Assembly: GCF_029029505.1 (NCBI RefSeq) | Contig: NZ_JAKJSD010000014.1 | Location: forward strand, 1 to 64,000 | Reading direction: 5' to 3' | Source of the DNA: Ancylomarina sp. DW003 | Lineage (GTDB): Bacteria; Bacteroidota; Bacteroidia; Bacteroidales; Marinifilaceae | DNA: 64,000 nucleotides | Notes under the pieces: model-generated | What the model was told of the DNA's origin: nothing | The model's input: only the letters and a program-made list of their open reading frames with translations | The model's database searches: none | Shown: in pieces, positions 1 to 9,332 of the stretch | Layout: every line of letters starts with the position of its first letter | How positions within the stretch are numbered: the first letter of the stretch is position 1 | Made by a program: the position numbers and the translations under genes

Positions 1-1
1 T

Positions 2-124
2 GAAAACAGACATCCCCTGGTAAGAGCAACCCATGGCTTAGTGTATATGAAAGAAATGTCTGCCGATGAGTTTGTAGCTATGGCCCAAGATTTGGAGAAG
101 GCAGTTGAAGAAAATCCATTTTAG
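2..124 (+). CDS. C-terminal end of an unidentified protein (partial)
   Basis: The window opens inside a reading frame that runs 40 codons to a TAG at 122-124. The visible tail contains HPLVRATHGLVYM followed by an acidic amphipathic helix ending in EENPF. A strong terminator follows 22 bases later, which supports a real gene end. The fragment is too short for me to assign a family and I do not recognise it. Confidence 0.6.
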   Translation, partial: ENRHPLVRATHGLVYMKEMSADEFVAMAQDLEKAVEENPF

Positions 125-145
125 ATCCACACTCTGAAATGGAAG

Positions 146-185
146 AGGGTTGGAGGCTTTTAGGCCTTCAACCCTTTTTTTTTAT
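146..185 (+). terminator. Rho-independent terminator
   Basis: A near-perfect 12-bp stem (AGGGTTGGAGGC pairing with GCCTTCAACCCT, one G-U) is followed by a run of nine T. It closes the partial gene at the window start and overlaps the 3' end of the convergent methyltransferase gene. Confidence 0.85.
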
Positions 186-955
186 TTTTGAAATTGATGT
201 CTTCGAAACTCTGAGCATACAATAGAACATGCTACAGAAACATTTAAAGATTCTGATGTTGCTTGATCAGTAGGGAAATTTGGTATGAAAAGTTTCTTAT
301 TTACAAGCGGTTTTAGTTCTGGTGAAATACCTTTTCCCTCATTCCCCATAATAATAAAACCTTGTGTTGAAAGATCGCTTTTGTAAAGTGTTTCTCCTTC
401 AAGAAAAGTTCCATAAACAGGAAATTGTGGAGACACAAATTTTGATACTAACTTAGGTAAATCAGTATAAATTACTTTTACTCTGGCCAAAGCTCCCATG
501 GTAGCTTGTATAACTTTTGGGTTATATAAATCAACTGTATTTTTTGAACAAAAAATGTGATTTATTCCAAACCAATCAGCAATTCTAATAATTGTGCCTA
601 AGTTTCCAGGGTCTTGTACATCATCTAGTAAAATTGACAATGAAGAATTGATTTCAGTTTCCTCATAATTGGAATTAGGAATTTTAAAAACAGCAACAAC
701 ATCTGAAGGCGTTTTAAGATTACTTATTTTTTTAAGGTCAGATGCTTCACACTCAATGAATTCTATGTTTTTATCTGATTTTAAAAAATCACTTTTATCA
801 GCATGCTTAGTATGAATGATATATTTGTTTTCAAGCTCTGATTCGAGTAGATCAAAGATCAATTTATAGCCTTCAGCTACAAAAAGTAGATGCTGATCTC
901 TGAATTTCTTTTTCTGTAAACTACTTATGAGTTTGATCTGATTTTTTGAAATCAC
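182..955 (-). CDS. TrmH/SpoU-family RNA 2'-O-methyltransferase
   Basis: Predicted SPOUT methyltransferase that uses S-adenosylmethionine to methylate a ribose 2'-OH in rRNA or tRNA in the cytoplasm. At 257 aa it has the usual layout: an N-terminal substrate-binding domain (about residues 1-95) and a C-terminal knotted catalytic domain. All three SpoU motifs are visible: LLDDVQDPGNLGTIIR (about 109-124), the MGNEGKGIS loop (about 203-211) and SESLNVSVACSI near the C terminus. The exact nucleotide target cannot be read from the sequence; RlmB-like or TrmH-like are both possible. It is convergent with the partial gene at the window start and divergent from the TamL gene. Confidence 0.88.
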   Translation of the reverse strand: MISKNQIKLISSLQKKKFRDQHLLFVAEGYKLIFDLLESELENKYIIHTKHADKSDFLKSDKNIEFIECEASDLKKISNLKTPSDVVAVFKIPNSNYEETEINSSLSILLDDVQDPGNLGTIIRIADWFGINHIFCSKNTVDLYNPKVIQATMGALARVKVIYTDLPKLVSKFVSPQFPVYGTFLEGETLYKSDLSTQGFIIMGNEGKGISPELKPLVNKKLFIPNFPTDQATSESLNVSVACSIVCSEFRRHQFQK

Positions 956-974
956 AATAATTGAATTGAATTTT

Positions 975-982
975 TATCTTTG
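975..982 (+). promoter_or_regulatory. Candidate Bacteroidota -7 element upstream of tamL
   Basis: TATCTTTG matches the phylum consensus TAnnTTTG and lies 20-80 bases before the candidate TTG starts of the Omp85 gene. The nearest upstream TTTG (945-948) is spaced 26 bases away, wider than the usual 19-21, so only the -7 box is convincing. Confidence 0.4.
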
Positions 983-1002
983 AGAATACTAATCAGGCTA
1001 AA

Positions 1003-3450
1003 TTGTTGTTTAAGATAAGTATCTTTGTAACATTCGTAACTAATAACACAATACTCTACTTGAAACCTAATCAGAAATACAAAAATAGTTATTTTTTTCT
1101 ATCCATAATCTTTGCTCTGTTTATACTAATGGGAGCTGTTTCTTGTTCTACCACAAAATATGTTGGCGATAAGGAATATCTTTTAAGTAAAGTAAGTGTG
1201 AAAGTTGATGATAAAAGTATATCAACCAGTGAATTGAATCAGAATATCAAGCAAAAGCCGAATATTAAAATTTTAGGAATATGGAAATTCCATTTAGGCT
1301 TATATAATATGTCTGGGAAGAATGGAGAAAAGGGAATAAATAAATGGTTAAGAAGAATTGGAGAAGAGCCTGTTATTTACGAAGATTACCAAACACAGAG
1401 AGCTAAAACTCAATTGGGCATCTACTTAAGAAAGAAGGGCTATTACAATGCCATAATTGAAGATACCGTTGTTTTTAGAAGAAAGAAAGCAAAGCTGAGA
1501 TTTAAAATCACAGCAGGAATACCTTACCGCTATAGAAGGGTGTACGATGAAAAATCGGATTTGCCTCGTTCCTTTTTATCATCTTACCAAAATCGAAAAG
1601 AAATCAGTGATACATCGCTGATAAGGCAATATGTTGTGGCAGATTCTGCTAATAGTGATATAAAAACTGGCCAAAATGTAGATTCGGATATCTTAGGAAA
1701 AGAGCGTAGTCGAATTTCGAATTTGTTGAAGAACAAAGGTTATTTCAATTTCACAAAAGAGTATATTCATTTTATGATGGATAGTGTTGGGAAGGATCAC
1801 CAAATGGATGTTTTTGTTGGTATTAAAAAGCCTCAAAATATAAATGTTGAACGTAAATACCGCATCAGATCTATTACCGTGAATTTAGACTATAATCCGA
1901 AGCCAGTTTTGATGAATGATTCATCATATATAAACAACCTTGATACTTTGACTCATAGTAAGTGCCAATTCTTATATACTAAGAAACTCAATATTAAGCC
2001 AGATGTCATTATAAATTCTCTAGGATTTCAACCAGGTAGTCTTTATAATTTATCCGAAGTCAAATATTCTTACAAGAATTTACAAGCTTTAAATCAATAC
2101 AAATTTGTAAATATTCGATTTGAAGTTGATACTGAAGCGGAAAGTGGAGAAGAAGGTAGTTTAAATTGTTTTATACAGTTAACACCTCATAAAAAACAAG
2201 CATATACTATAGAACTTGAGGGAACAAATTCATCGGGGAATATTGGATTCGCAGGCAAATTTAATTATCAACACAGAAATCTTTTACGAGGAGCAGAAAT
2301 ACTTGATGTTCGACTTTCGAATGCAACAGAAACCGTAAAATCAAATGATAATAAAAATTTCTTTTCAAGGGAATATGGCGGTGAAATAAGCTTGAGTACA
2401 CCAAAGTTTATGTTACCATTTTTTAATGCAAACCGTTTCAAGAAAAAATATAACCCTAAAACAAGACTTTCATTAGCTTATAGTTATCAGAAACGTCCTG
2501 ATTATACGAGAACGCAAGCTGATGTTAGTTTTGGATATAATTGGAAATCATCTAAATATTTAACTCATAATTTGAATTTGGTTGAGTTAAGTTTTGTAGA
2601 TGTTAAGAACTTAAGTCCTGACTTTCTGGACAATATAAATAATTTGTATATCGCAAATTCGTTTACTGAGCATGTTATTTCAACAACCCGGTATTCAGTG
2701 ATTTATAATAATCAGAACCTGAACAAGCCCAACAACTATACCTACTTACGTTTTAGTTTCGAAACAGCAGGTAATACTTTAAAAACCTTAGATCAGTTGA
2801 TTGGTTCGAAAAAACATAATGACTATAATGATTCTGGTGAACTGGAAGGATCTTACTACGATTTCTTTGGCATTCGCTATGCACAATATGTAAAGATGGA
2901 TGTTGATTACAGATACAATTGGCATTTAAATAAAGCCAATACAATTGTAGGTCGCTTGTTCATGGGATTAGGTTATGCCTATGGAAATCTTGAAGTATTG
3001 CCATTTGAAAAGAGTTATTTTTCAGGTGGAGCAAATGGAATCCGTGCATGGCAAGTAAGATCTTTAGGTCCAGGTTCATATTCTAATGATGCAGCGACTT
3101 ATCCAAACAACACGGCCGATTTAAAATTAGAAGCAAATCTTGAATACCGTTTTAAACTGATTTGGGCTCTTGAAGGTGCTTTATTTTTAGATGCAGGTAA
3201 TATTTGGGCTGTATCATCCAGAGATAATCGTCCTGGTGCAAAATTTAATATGGATAGCTTCTATAAAGAAGTCGCATTAGGTACAGGAATTGGTGCTCGG
3301 GTCGATCTAAATTTTATTCTTTTCAGATTGGATTTGGGACTTAAATTGAGAGATCCATCATTGGTTGGAAGTAAGCGATGGATTATTGGAGATCGCACAT
3401 TCAAGTTCTCTCAATTAACCTATAATATCGGTATTGGCTATCCATTTTAA
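1003..3450 (+). CDS. tamL: TamL-type Omp85 lipoprotein (BamA/TamA family outer-membrane insertase)
   Basis: Omp85-superfamily beta-barrel protein expected in the outer membrane, where the family helps insert other barrels. An N-terminal hydrophobic segment ends in the lipobox GAVSC (Cys at about residue 48), so this looks like a lipid-anchored TamA relative, the form called TamL in Bacteroidota. POTRA-like repeats occupy roughly residues 55-400. The last 400 residues alternate beta strands and contain the barrel motif GGANGIRAW and a C-terminal strand ending in F. The whole reading frame has only TTG starts near its beginning; TTG at 1060 gives a more typical signal peptide (KPNQKYKNSYFFLSIIFALF) than TTG at 1003. 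No TamB gene is visible next to it. Confidence 0.85.
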   Translation: MLFKISIFVTFVTNNTILYLKPNQKYKNSYFFLSIIFALFILMGAVSCSTTKYVGDKEYLLSKVSVKVDDKSISTSELNQNIKQKPNIKILGIWKFHLGLYNMSGKNGEKGINKWLRRIGEEPVIYEDYQTQRAKTQLGIYLRKKGYYNAIIEDTVVFRRKKAKLRFKITAGIPYRYRRVYDEKSDLPRSFLSSYQNRKEISDTSLIRQYVVADSANSDIKTGQNVDSDILGKERSRISNLLKNKGYFNFTKEYIHFMMDSVGKDHQMDVFVGIKKPQNINVERKYRIRSITVNLDYNPKPVLMNDSSYINNLDTLTHSKCQFLYTKKLNIKPDVIINSLGFQPGSLYNLSEVKYSYKNLQALNQYKFVNIRFEVDTEAESGEEGSLNCFIQLTPHKKQAYTIELEGTNSSGNIGFAGKFNYQHRNLLRGAEILDVRLSNATETVKSNDNKNFFSREYGGEISLSTPKFMLPFFNANRFKKKYNPKTRLSLAYSYQKRPDYTRTQADVSFGYNWKSSKYLTHNLNLVELSFVDVKNLSPDFLDNINNLYIANSFTEHVISTTRYSVIYNNQNLNKPNNYTYLRFSFETAGNTLKTLDQLIGSKKHNDYNDSGELEGSYYDFFGIRYAQYVKMDVDYRYNWHLNKANTIVGRLFMGLGYAYGNLEVLPFEKSYFSGGANGIRAWQVRSLGPGSYSNDAATYPNNTADLKLEANLEYRFKLIWALEGALFLDAGNIWAVSSRDNRPGAKFNMDSFYKEVALGTGIGARVDLNFILFRLDLGLKLRDPSLVGSKRWIIGDRTFKFSQLTYNIGIGYPF

Positions 3451-3683
3451 ATTGCATTCGTTTGCGGAATTTTCTTCGTGAAAAAAGGAGGCAAAATCTA
3501 TAATTTCTTTTTAACTTCGTACTTAAATTAGGAAATTATCTAGTGAATATGACTGGATTCTCATGTTTAAGTAACCATTTAATAAATATAGATTATTGGG
3601 ATTTTTTCATGTTTCGTTCTTGAAAAATGCTAATATTCCTCTCAAGATTTTATTGAGTTAATCTTATCAAAAAACTATCACAT

Positions 3684-4760
3684 ATGAAAAAAGTATTAGA
3701 AGTAGTTAAGCCAGGTGTAATCACGGGTGATGATGTACAAAAAGTATTTCAAATTGCGAAACAAGAAGGATTCGCTCTTCCTGCCGTAAATGTTGTGAAT
3801 ACGAACTCTATCAATGCTGCTTTAGAAGCTGCACGCGAAGCTAATTCTCCTATTATTATTCAGTTCTCAAATGGTGGTGCTTCTTTTCTTTCAGGAAAAG
3901 GTATTGGAGCTAATGGCCATGATGCAGCCATTATTGGAGCTGTTGCCGGTGCTAAGTATGTTCACGCTGTTGCTGAGCATTATGGTATTCCAGTAATTCT
4001 TCATACTGACCATGCTGCTAAAAAACTATTGCCTTGGATTGACGGTTTGTTGGATGCAGGTGAAGAGTTTTTTGCTCAAACAGGAAAGCCATTGTTTAGC
4101 TCTCATATGTTAGACCTTTCTGAAGAATCATTAGAAGAGAATATCGAAACTTGTGCGAAGTACTTAGAGCGTATGGACAAAATCGGAATGACTATCGAAA
4201 TAGAGTTAGGTTGTACAGGTGGTGAAGAAGATGGTGTTGATAACACTGAAATGGACAACTCTTTATTATATACTCAGCCAGCTGATGTAGCTTTAGCATA
4301 TGAGACATTATTGAAAGTATCTCCTCGTTTCACTATTGCAGCTTCTTTTGGTAATGTACATGGTGTGTACAAGCCAGGTAACGTTGTATTAACTCCAAAA
4401 ATTCTTTTAAACTCACAAGCGTTCATTTCAGAGAAATATGCGGTTGCTGAAAATACGGTTGACTTTGTATTCCATGGTGGTTCAGGTTCTACTTTAGAAG
4501 AGATTCGTGAAGCAATTTCATACGGTGTTGTTAAGATGAACATCGATACTGATACGCAGTGGGCATGTTGGGATGGCGTACGTGAGTACGAAGCTAAGCA
4601 CCGTGATTACCTACAAGGACAAATTGGTAACCCAGATGGGGAAGAAAAACCAAACAAGAAATATTATGACCCACGTAAATGGTTACGTGAGGGGGAAATT
4701 TCAATGAAAGACCGTTTAGTTGTAGCTTTCAACGACCTAAATGCAGTTGGTCGTAACTAA
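3684..4760 (+). CDS. fbaA: Fructose-bisphosphate aldolase, class II
   Basis: Zinc-dependent aldolase that interconverts fructose-1,6-bisphosphate with dihydroxyacetone phosphate and glyceraldehyde-3-phosphate in glycolysis and gluconeogenesis. The 358-aa length equals that of E. coli FbaA (class IIA). Characteristic stretches are the metal site HTDHAAK (residues about 110-116), ELGCTGGEEDGVD, NVHGVYKPGN and FHGGSGST, followed by the phosphate/cation loop VVKMNIDTDTQWA. ATG start, about 230 bases of upstream non-coding DNA, and its own terminator, so it is monocistronic. Codon choice is that of a highly expressed gene. Confidence 0.97.
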   Translation: MKKVLEVVKPGVITGDDVQKVFQIAKQEGFALPAVNVVNTNSINAALEAAREANSPIIIQFSNGGASFLSGKGIGANGHDAAIIGAVAGAKYVHAVAEHYGIPVILHTDHAAKKLLPWIDGLLDAGEEFFAQTGKPLFSSHMLDLSEESLEENIETCAKYLERMDKIGMTIEIELGCTGGEEDGVDNTEMDNSLLYTQPADVALAYETLLKVSPRFTIAASFGNVHGVYKPGNVVLTPKILLNSQAFISEKYAVAENTVDFVFHGGSGSTLEEIREAISYGVVKMNIDTDTQWACWDGVREYEAKHRDYLQGQIGNPDGEEKPNKKYYDPRKWLREGEISMKDRLVVAFNDLNAVGRN

Positions 4761-4781
4761 TAGCAACTTATTATAGATTTT

Positions 4782-4811
4782 AAAAACCCGGATTTATTCC
4801 GGGTTTTTTTT
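4782..4811 (+). terminator. Rho-independent terminator after fbaA
   Basis: Ten-base stem AAAAACCCGG / CCGGGTTTTT with a 7-base loop and a T run. Confidence 0.9.
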
Positions 4812-4933
4812 GTGCCCTACTAATAATCATCGTTAAAATATCTTGTCAGGTTTTAAGAATTTGGTTTCTTTATAGGTGCATTACTCCTATGTGGGTAATT
4901 TGCTAATCCTAAATTGAAAGACCCAAAATCAAT

Positions 4934-6298
4934 ATGAAGTCAGATAAAACTCCCCAAGTAAGAGATGTGTTTACAAGTAGACTAGGTGTAATTGCTGCAG
5001 CTGCAGGTTCGGCAGTTGGTTTAGGTAACATCTGGAAATTTCCGTACATAACTGGAGTTTACGGAGGAGCAGCCTTTCTTTTCGTTTATCTGGGATTTAT
5101 AGCTCTCATAGGTTTGCCAATTATGCTTTCTGAGTTTATGATTGGACGTAAATCCCGTTCGAATGTATTTGGTGCATTTAAAAACCTGGCTCCGAATTCA
5201 CCTTGGAAATTGGTAGGTGTTTTGGGGGTTGCTGCGGCCGTTATGATTTTATCCTTTTATGGTGTTGTTGCAGGTTGGAGTATCGACTATATTATCAAAT
5301 CCGTTACAGATAGCTTTGCATCTAAAAGTCCGGATGAATTGGACTCTATGTTTACACAGTTTATTGAGCAACCAGGGTTACCAATTGTTTATCAATTGTC
5401 TTTTATGTTGATGACGATGGCGATTGTAATTATAGGAGTAAAAGATGGTATAGAAAAGTATGCAAAGATTTTGATGCCAATATTGATTCTTATAATTCTT
5501 GTTTTAGATGTTAGAGCGATCACATTGGATGGGGCAAAAGAAGGTTTGAATTTCTTATTTCACCCTGATTTTTCTAAGCTAACAGGAGAAGGAGTATTGA
5601 GTGCTTTGGGCCATGCTTTTTTCTCTCTAAGTTTGGGCATGGGAACCCTAATTACTTATGGCTCCTATATTGGGAATCAGAATAATTTAGCTAAAACTGC
5701 TTTGCAGGTAACTGTAGCTGATACGCTTATCGCAATTCTTGCCGGAGTTGCTATTTTTCCAGCTGTATTTGCCTTTGGTATTGAACCAAGTAGTGGGCCA
5801 GGACTCGTGTTTATAACCTTACCTAATGTGTTTCAGCAAATGCCGGGCGGGTTTTTCTTTTCAATCTTGTTTTTTCTCTTATTGACTGTAGCCGCTCTTA
5901 CTTCATCTATTTCAATACTTGAGGTTGTTGTAGCTTATTTTAGAGAGGAATTGAAGATTAAGAGAAAACTTGCAACTATATTAGCAACAGCTATGATTGC
6001 TATTGTTGGTGTATTTTGCTCTCTTTCGATGGGATTATTAAAAGAAAACACTTTGTTTGGACTAAATTTCTTTGATCTTCTTGATTGGATTTCAGCTAAT
6101 ATGTTATTGCCTCTGGGAGGTTTATTTATTTCCTTATTTATTGGTTGGTATTGGGGGCGTGAAAAAATTGAAGAGGAATTGGCTAAAGGTTCTCAATTAT
6201 CCAAAGGTATAATAACAGCCTTTATATTTGTTCTAAAATTCATTGCTCCTGGAGCTATTGCAATCGTCTTTTTGCATGGCTTAGGTCTTTTTCAATAA
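4934..6298 (+). CDS. Sodium-dependent amino-acid transporter (NSS/SNF family)
   Basis: Inner-membrane Na+-coupled symporter of the neurotransmitter:sodium symporter family (LeuT, MhsT, TnaT relatives), 454 aa with about 11-12 hydrophobic segments. The first membrane helix carries the signature GSAVGLGNIWKFPY (about residues 27-40), which includes the unwound substrate and sodium site, followed by the conserved GLPIMLSEFMIGRKSR. Bacterial members take up hydrophobic or aromatic amino acids; the exact substrate here is unknown. It stands alone between fbaA and acnB with no obvious partner. Confidence 0.93.
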   Translation: MKSDKTPQVRDVFTSRLGVIAAAAGSAVGLGNIWKFPYITGVYGGAAFLFVYLGFIALIGLPIMLSEFMIGRKSRSNVFGAFKNLAPNSPWKLVGVLGVAAAVMILSFYGVVAGWSIDYIIKSVTDSFASKSPDELDSMFTQFIEQPGLPIVYQLSFMLMTMAIVIIGVKDGIEKYAKILMPILILIILVLDVRAITLDGAKEGLNFLFHPDFSKLTGEGVLSALGHAFFSLSLGMGTLITYGSYIGNQNNLAKTALQVTVADTLIAILAGVAIFPAVFAFGIEPSSGPGLVFITLPNVFQQMPGGFFFSILFFLLLTVAALTSSISILEVVVAYFREELKIKRKLATILATAMIAIVGVFCSLSMGLLKENTLFGLNFFDLLDWISANMLLPLGGLFISLFIGWYWGREKIEEELAKGSQLSKGIITAFIFVLKFIAPGAIAIVFLHGLGLFQ

Positions 6299-6633
6299 CT
6301 GAAGTATCTTATTTAGATTCAGAGAGGCTATTTCTTTTCTTCGTATTGAAGAATATATTGTTTATTAATCCTCTTTGTTTTATCTAAATTTAGGGCTGTT
6401 TGAAATATTTGAGACATTTATGTCTTAATATTTTAGAAATGGCCGTAAATATAGCATTTCCTTTGATTTAGGGTAGGGAATCTACCCATATTTCATGTCC
6501 TAAAATATGATATAAAACACATACTTTTCTGAATCGGGTAATTAGAAAAACCATATGTTTGTTACGAATAAAGGAATAATTCTTTATTCTAAATACGTAA
6601 GTTACTTTTAGAACATAATCGTATCACAAACCA
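6299..6633 (+). other. Non-coding region upstream of acnB with candidate promoter
   Basis: 335 bases without a gene. It holds a small inverted repeat, GGGTAG with CTACCC (about 6472-6486), and a good -7 promoter box TATGTTTG at 6554-6561, about 72 bases before the acnB start. A matching -33 TTTG at ideal spacing is not evident. Otherwise AT-rich with nothing recognisable. Confidence 0.45.
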
Positions 6634-9186
6634 ATGATTGACGCATACTTAAAACACGAAGCAGCCCGCGCTACCAAAGGTATCCCGGCTTTGCCATTGA
6701 ATGCAGAACAGACTGCAGAACTTTGCGAACTATTGCAAAATCCTATCCAAGGGAAAGAGGATTTTCTATTGCATTTATTCAAAGAAAGAATCGCTCCCGG
6801 AGTTGATGATTCAACAAAAGTAAAAGCTGAATTCTTAGGAAAGCTTTTAAAAGACGAATTGAGTTCACCAATCATCACAAAATCTGAAGCTATCAAGGTT
6901 TTGGGTACTATGATGGGTGGTTACAATGTAACCGTTTTGGTTGAGGCTTTAAAAGACGAGGCTTTAGCTGAAGAGGCTGCAGAGGCTCTTAAAGGAATAA
7001 TCCTTGTTTACGATGCATTCGAAACTGTTGCAGAACTTTCTAAAGACAATGCTGCTGCTAAGAGTGTGATTGAATCTTGGGCAAATGCTGAGTGGTTTAC
7101 TACTCGCGAAGAATTGCCTGAAGAAATCAAGCTTAAAGTTTATAAAGTAGAAGGTGAAATCAATACTGATGATTTCTCTCCTGCATCTCAGGCGTTTACT
7201 CGTCCTGATATTCCATTGCACGCTCTAGCTATGGGTGCTGGTCGTTTCGAAGATGGTATCGAAACTATTGCTGGATGGAGAAAAGAAGGTCACAAAGTTG
7301 CTTTTGTAGGTGACGTTGTAGGAACCGGATCTTCTCGTAAATCTGCTGCCAACTCATTACTATGGCATATTGGTGAGGATATTCCATGTGTACCAAACAA
7401 GCGTACAGCTGGTGTGGTAATTGGTGGTGCTATCGCTCCAATTTTCTATAACACAACTCAGGATTCAGGTGGATTACCAATCACAACTGATGTTTCTGTT
7501 TTAAATACAGGTGATGAAATCATCATCAACAATGTAAAAGGTGAGATTACTCGCAATGGCGAAGTGGTTTGTACTTATTCTTTAGCTCCTGATACATTAA
7601 CTGACGAGTACCGTGCAGGTGGTCGTATTCCATTGATTATCGGTAAAGCATTAACTGAGAAGTCTCGTGCTGCATTAGGAATGCCTGCTGCTGATATTTT
7701 TACTGTTGCGAATAACCCACAGCCAAAGGCTAATCAGGGTTATACAATGGCTCAAAAAATGGTAGGTAAAGCTTGTGGTGTTGAAGGTGTATTGCCAGGA
7801 ACATCATGTGCTCCAAAAATGACAACTGTTGGATCCCAGGATACGACTGGTCCTATGACTCGTGATGAGATTAAAGAGTTGGCATGTTTGAAGTTCGAAG
7901 CGCCAATGTTCATGCAGTCTTTCTGTCATACTGCAGCTTATCCAAAAGCTACAGATGTGGCAATGCATAAGTCTATGCCTAAGTTCATGTCTGAGCGTAA
8001 AGGTGTACCATTGAAGCAAGGTGATGGTGTTATTCACTCATGGTTGAACCGTTTATTGGTTCCTGATACTGTTGGTACAGGTGGTGACTCTCATACTCGT
8101 TTCCCATTGGGTATTTCATTCCCGGCAGGTTCTGGTTTAGTTGCTTTCGCAGGTGCTCTTGGTTTCATGCCATTGGATATGCCAGAATCAGTATTAATCA
8201 AATTTAAAGGTAAGCTTAACCCAGGTATCACTTTACGTGATGTGGTAAATGCGATTCCATATTTTGCAATTCAGAACGGACAGTTAACTGTTCCTAAGAA
8301 AAACAAAATCAATATTTTCAACGGTAAGATTATCGAGATGGAAGGTCTTGAGGATATTACAGTTGAGCAGGCTTTCGAATTAACTGATGCGACTGCTGAG
8401 CGTTCTGCTGCTGCTGGTTGTATCAAGTTATCAGATGAGAGAGTAATTGAGTATGTGAAGTCTAACGTTGCCTTGATGGAATCAATGATCAAGATGGGTT
8501 ACGATGATGCTCAAACTATTCAGAACCGTATCGATGCTTGTAACGAGTGGTTGGCTAACCCAGTATTGCTTTCAAGAGATGAGAATGCTGAATATGCTGA
8601 GACTATCGAGATTGATCTTTCTGCAATTACTGAGCCTATCCTTTGTTGTCCAAATGATCCGGATGACGTGAAATTACTTTCTGATGTTCAGAATACTGAG
8701 ATTCAGGATGTATTTATCGGATCTTGTATGACAAACATTGGTCACTTCCGTGCTTGTGAGAAAGTTTGGAGTGGTTTAACACCATCTGATAAGGTAAGAA
8801 CATATATGGCACCTCCAACTCGTATGGATGCAGCTGTATTGAAAGAAGAGGCTACTTTCTCTACTTTCTCTCAGTTAGGTGTTCGTATCGAGACGCCTGG
8901 ATGTTCACTATGTATGGGTAACCAACTTCGTGTACCGGATAAGGTAAATGTTTATTCTACTTCAACTCGTAATTTCAACAACCGTATGGGTACAGGTGCT
9001 CAGGTTTGGTTGGGATCTGCAGAGCTAGGAGCTATTGTTTCTGTTTTAGGTAAATTACCTACTCCAGCCGAGTATATGGAAATTTACAATGAGAAAATTG
9101 CTGCTCACGAAGAGGAAGTATACAAATACATGCAGTTCGACGAAATGGATATGGAGGATGCTCTATATCAACGTCGCGACCTGTAA
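6634..9186 (+). CDS. acnB: Aconitate hydratase B (bifunctional aconitase / 2-methylisocitrate dehydratase)
   Basis: TCA-cycle enzyme isomerising citrate and isocitrate through an Fe-S cluster. The 850-aa length and domain order fit AcnB: N-terminal HEAT-like helical domain (about 1-160), then the mobile 'swivel' domain containing GDVVGTGSSRKSAANSLLWH (about 227-246), then the catalytic domains with GTGGDSHTRFP, GSCMTNIGHF and GCSLCMGNQ. The last two supply the three cluster cysteines. Expected to act in the cytoplasm. It is followed by two hairpins, so transcription probably ends here. Confidence 0.96.
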   Translation: MIDAYLKHEAARATKGIPALPLNAEQTAELCELLQNPIQGKEDFLLHLFKERIAPGVDDSTKVKAEFLGKLLKDELSSPIITKSEAIKVLGTMMGGYNVTVLVEALKDEALAEEAAEALKGIILVYDAFETVAELSKDNAAAKSVIESWANAEWFTTREELPEEIKLKVYKVEGEINTDDFSPASQAFTRPDIPLHALAMGAGRFEDGIETIAGWRKEGHKVAFVGDVVGTGSSRKSAANSLLWHIGEDIPCVPNKRTAGVVIGGAIAPIFYNTTQDSGGLPITTDVSVLNTGDEIIINNVKGEITRNGEVVCTYSLAPDTLTDEYRAGGRIPLIIGKALTEKSRAALGMPAADIFTVANNPQPKANQGYTMAQKMVGKACGVEGVLPGTSCAPKMTTVGSQDTTGPMTRDEIKELACLKFEAPMFMQSFCHTAAYPKATDVAMHKSMPKFMSERKGVPLKQGDGVIHSWLNRLLVPDTVGTGGDSHTRFPLGISFPAGSGLVAFAGALGFMPLDMPESVLIKFKGKLNPGITLRDVVNAIPYFAIQNGQLTVPKKNKINIFNGKIIEMEGLEDITVEQAFELTDATAERSAAAGCIKLSDERVIEYVKSNVALMESMIKMGYDDAQTIQNRIDACNEWLANPVLLSRDENAEYAETIEIDLSAITEPILCCPNDPDDVKLLSDVQNTEIQDVFIGSCMTNIGHFRACEKVWSGLTPSDKVRTYMAPPTRMDAAVLKEEATFSTFSQLGVRIETPGCSLCMGNQLRVPDKVNVYSTSTRNFNNRMGTGAQVWLGSAELGAIVSVLGKLPTPAEYMEIYNEKIAAHEEEVYKYMQFDEMDMEDALYQRRDL

Positions 9187-9193
9187 TTTATAT

Positions 9194-9236
9194 TGATCCG
9201 ATCAATCATTTTAATTGAAGTGTATTGATCGGATCA
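9194..9236. repeat. Perfect 13-bp inverted repeat after acnB
   Basis: TGATCCGATCAAT (9194-9206) and ATTGATCGGATCA (9224-9236) are exact reverse complements with a 17-base loop, followed by CTTTT. It could fold as an RNA hairpin protecting the acnB 3' end, or act as a first terminator ahead of the stronger one at 9278. Confidence 0.8.
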
Positions 9237-9277
9237 CTTTTGAGCTTTAAGATTGGACAACCTTAAAGTTTCAACCC

Positions 9278-9307
9278 AAAGCCGAAGATTTATTCTTCGG
9301 CTTTTTT
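9278..9307 (+). terminator. Rho-independent terminator after acnB
   Basis: Stem AAAGCCGAAGA / TCTTCGGCTTT with a 5-base loop and T run. The A-rich left flank means it could also work for the convergent LuxR-type gene at 9333-10094. Confidence 0.88.
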
Positions 9308-9332
9308 ATTGGAACCAGATTGTCTCCAAATG

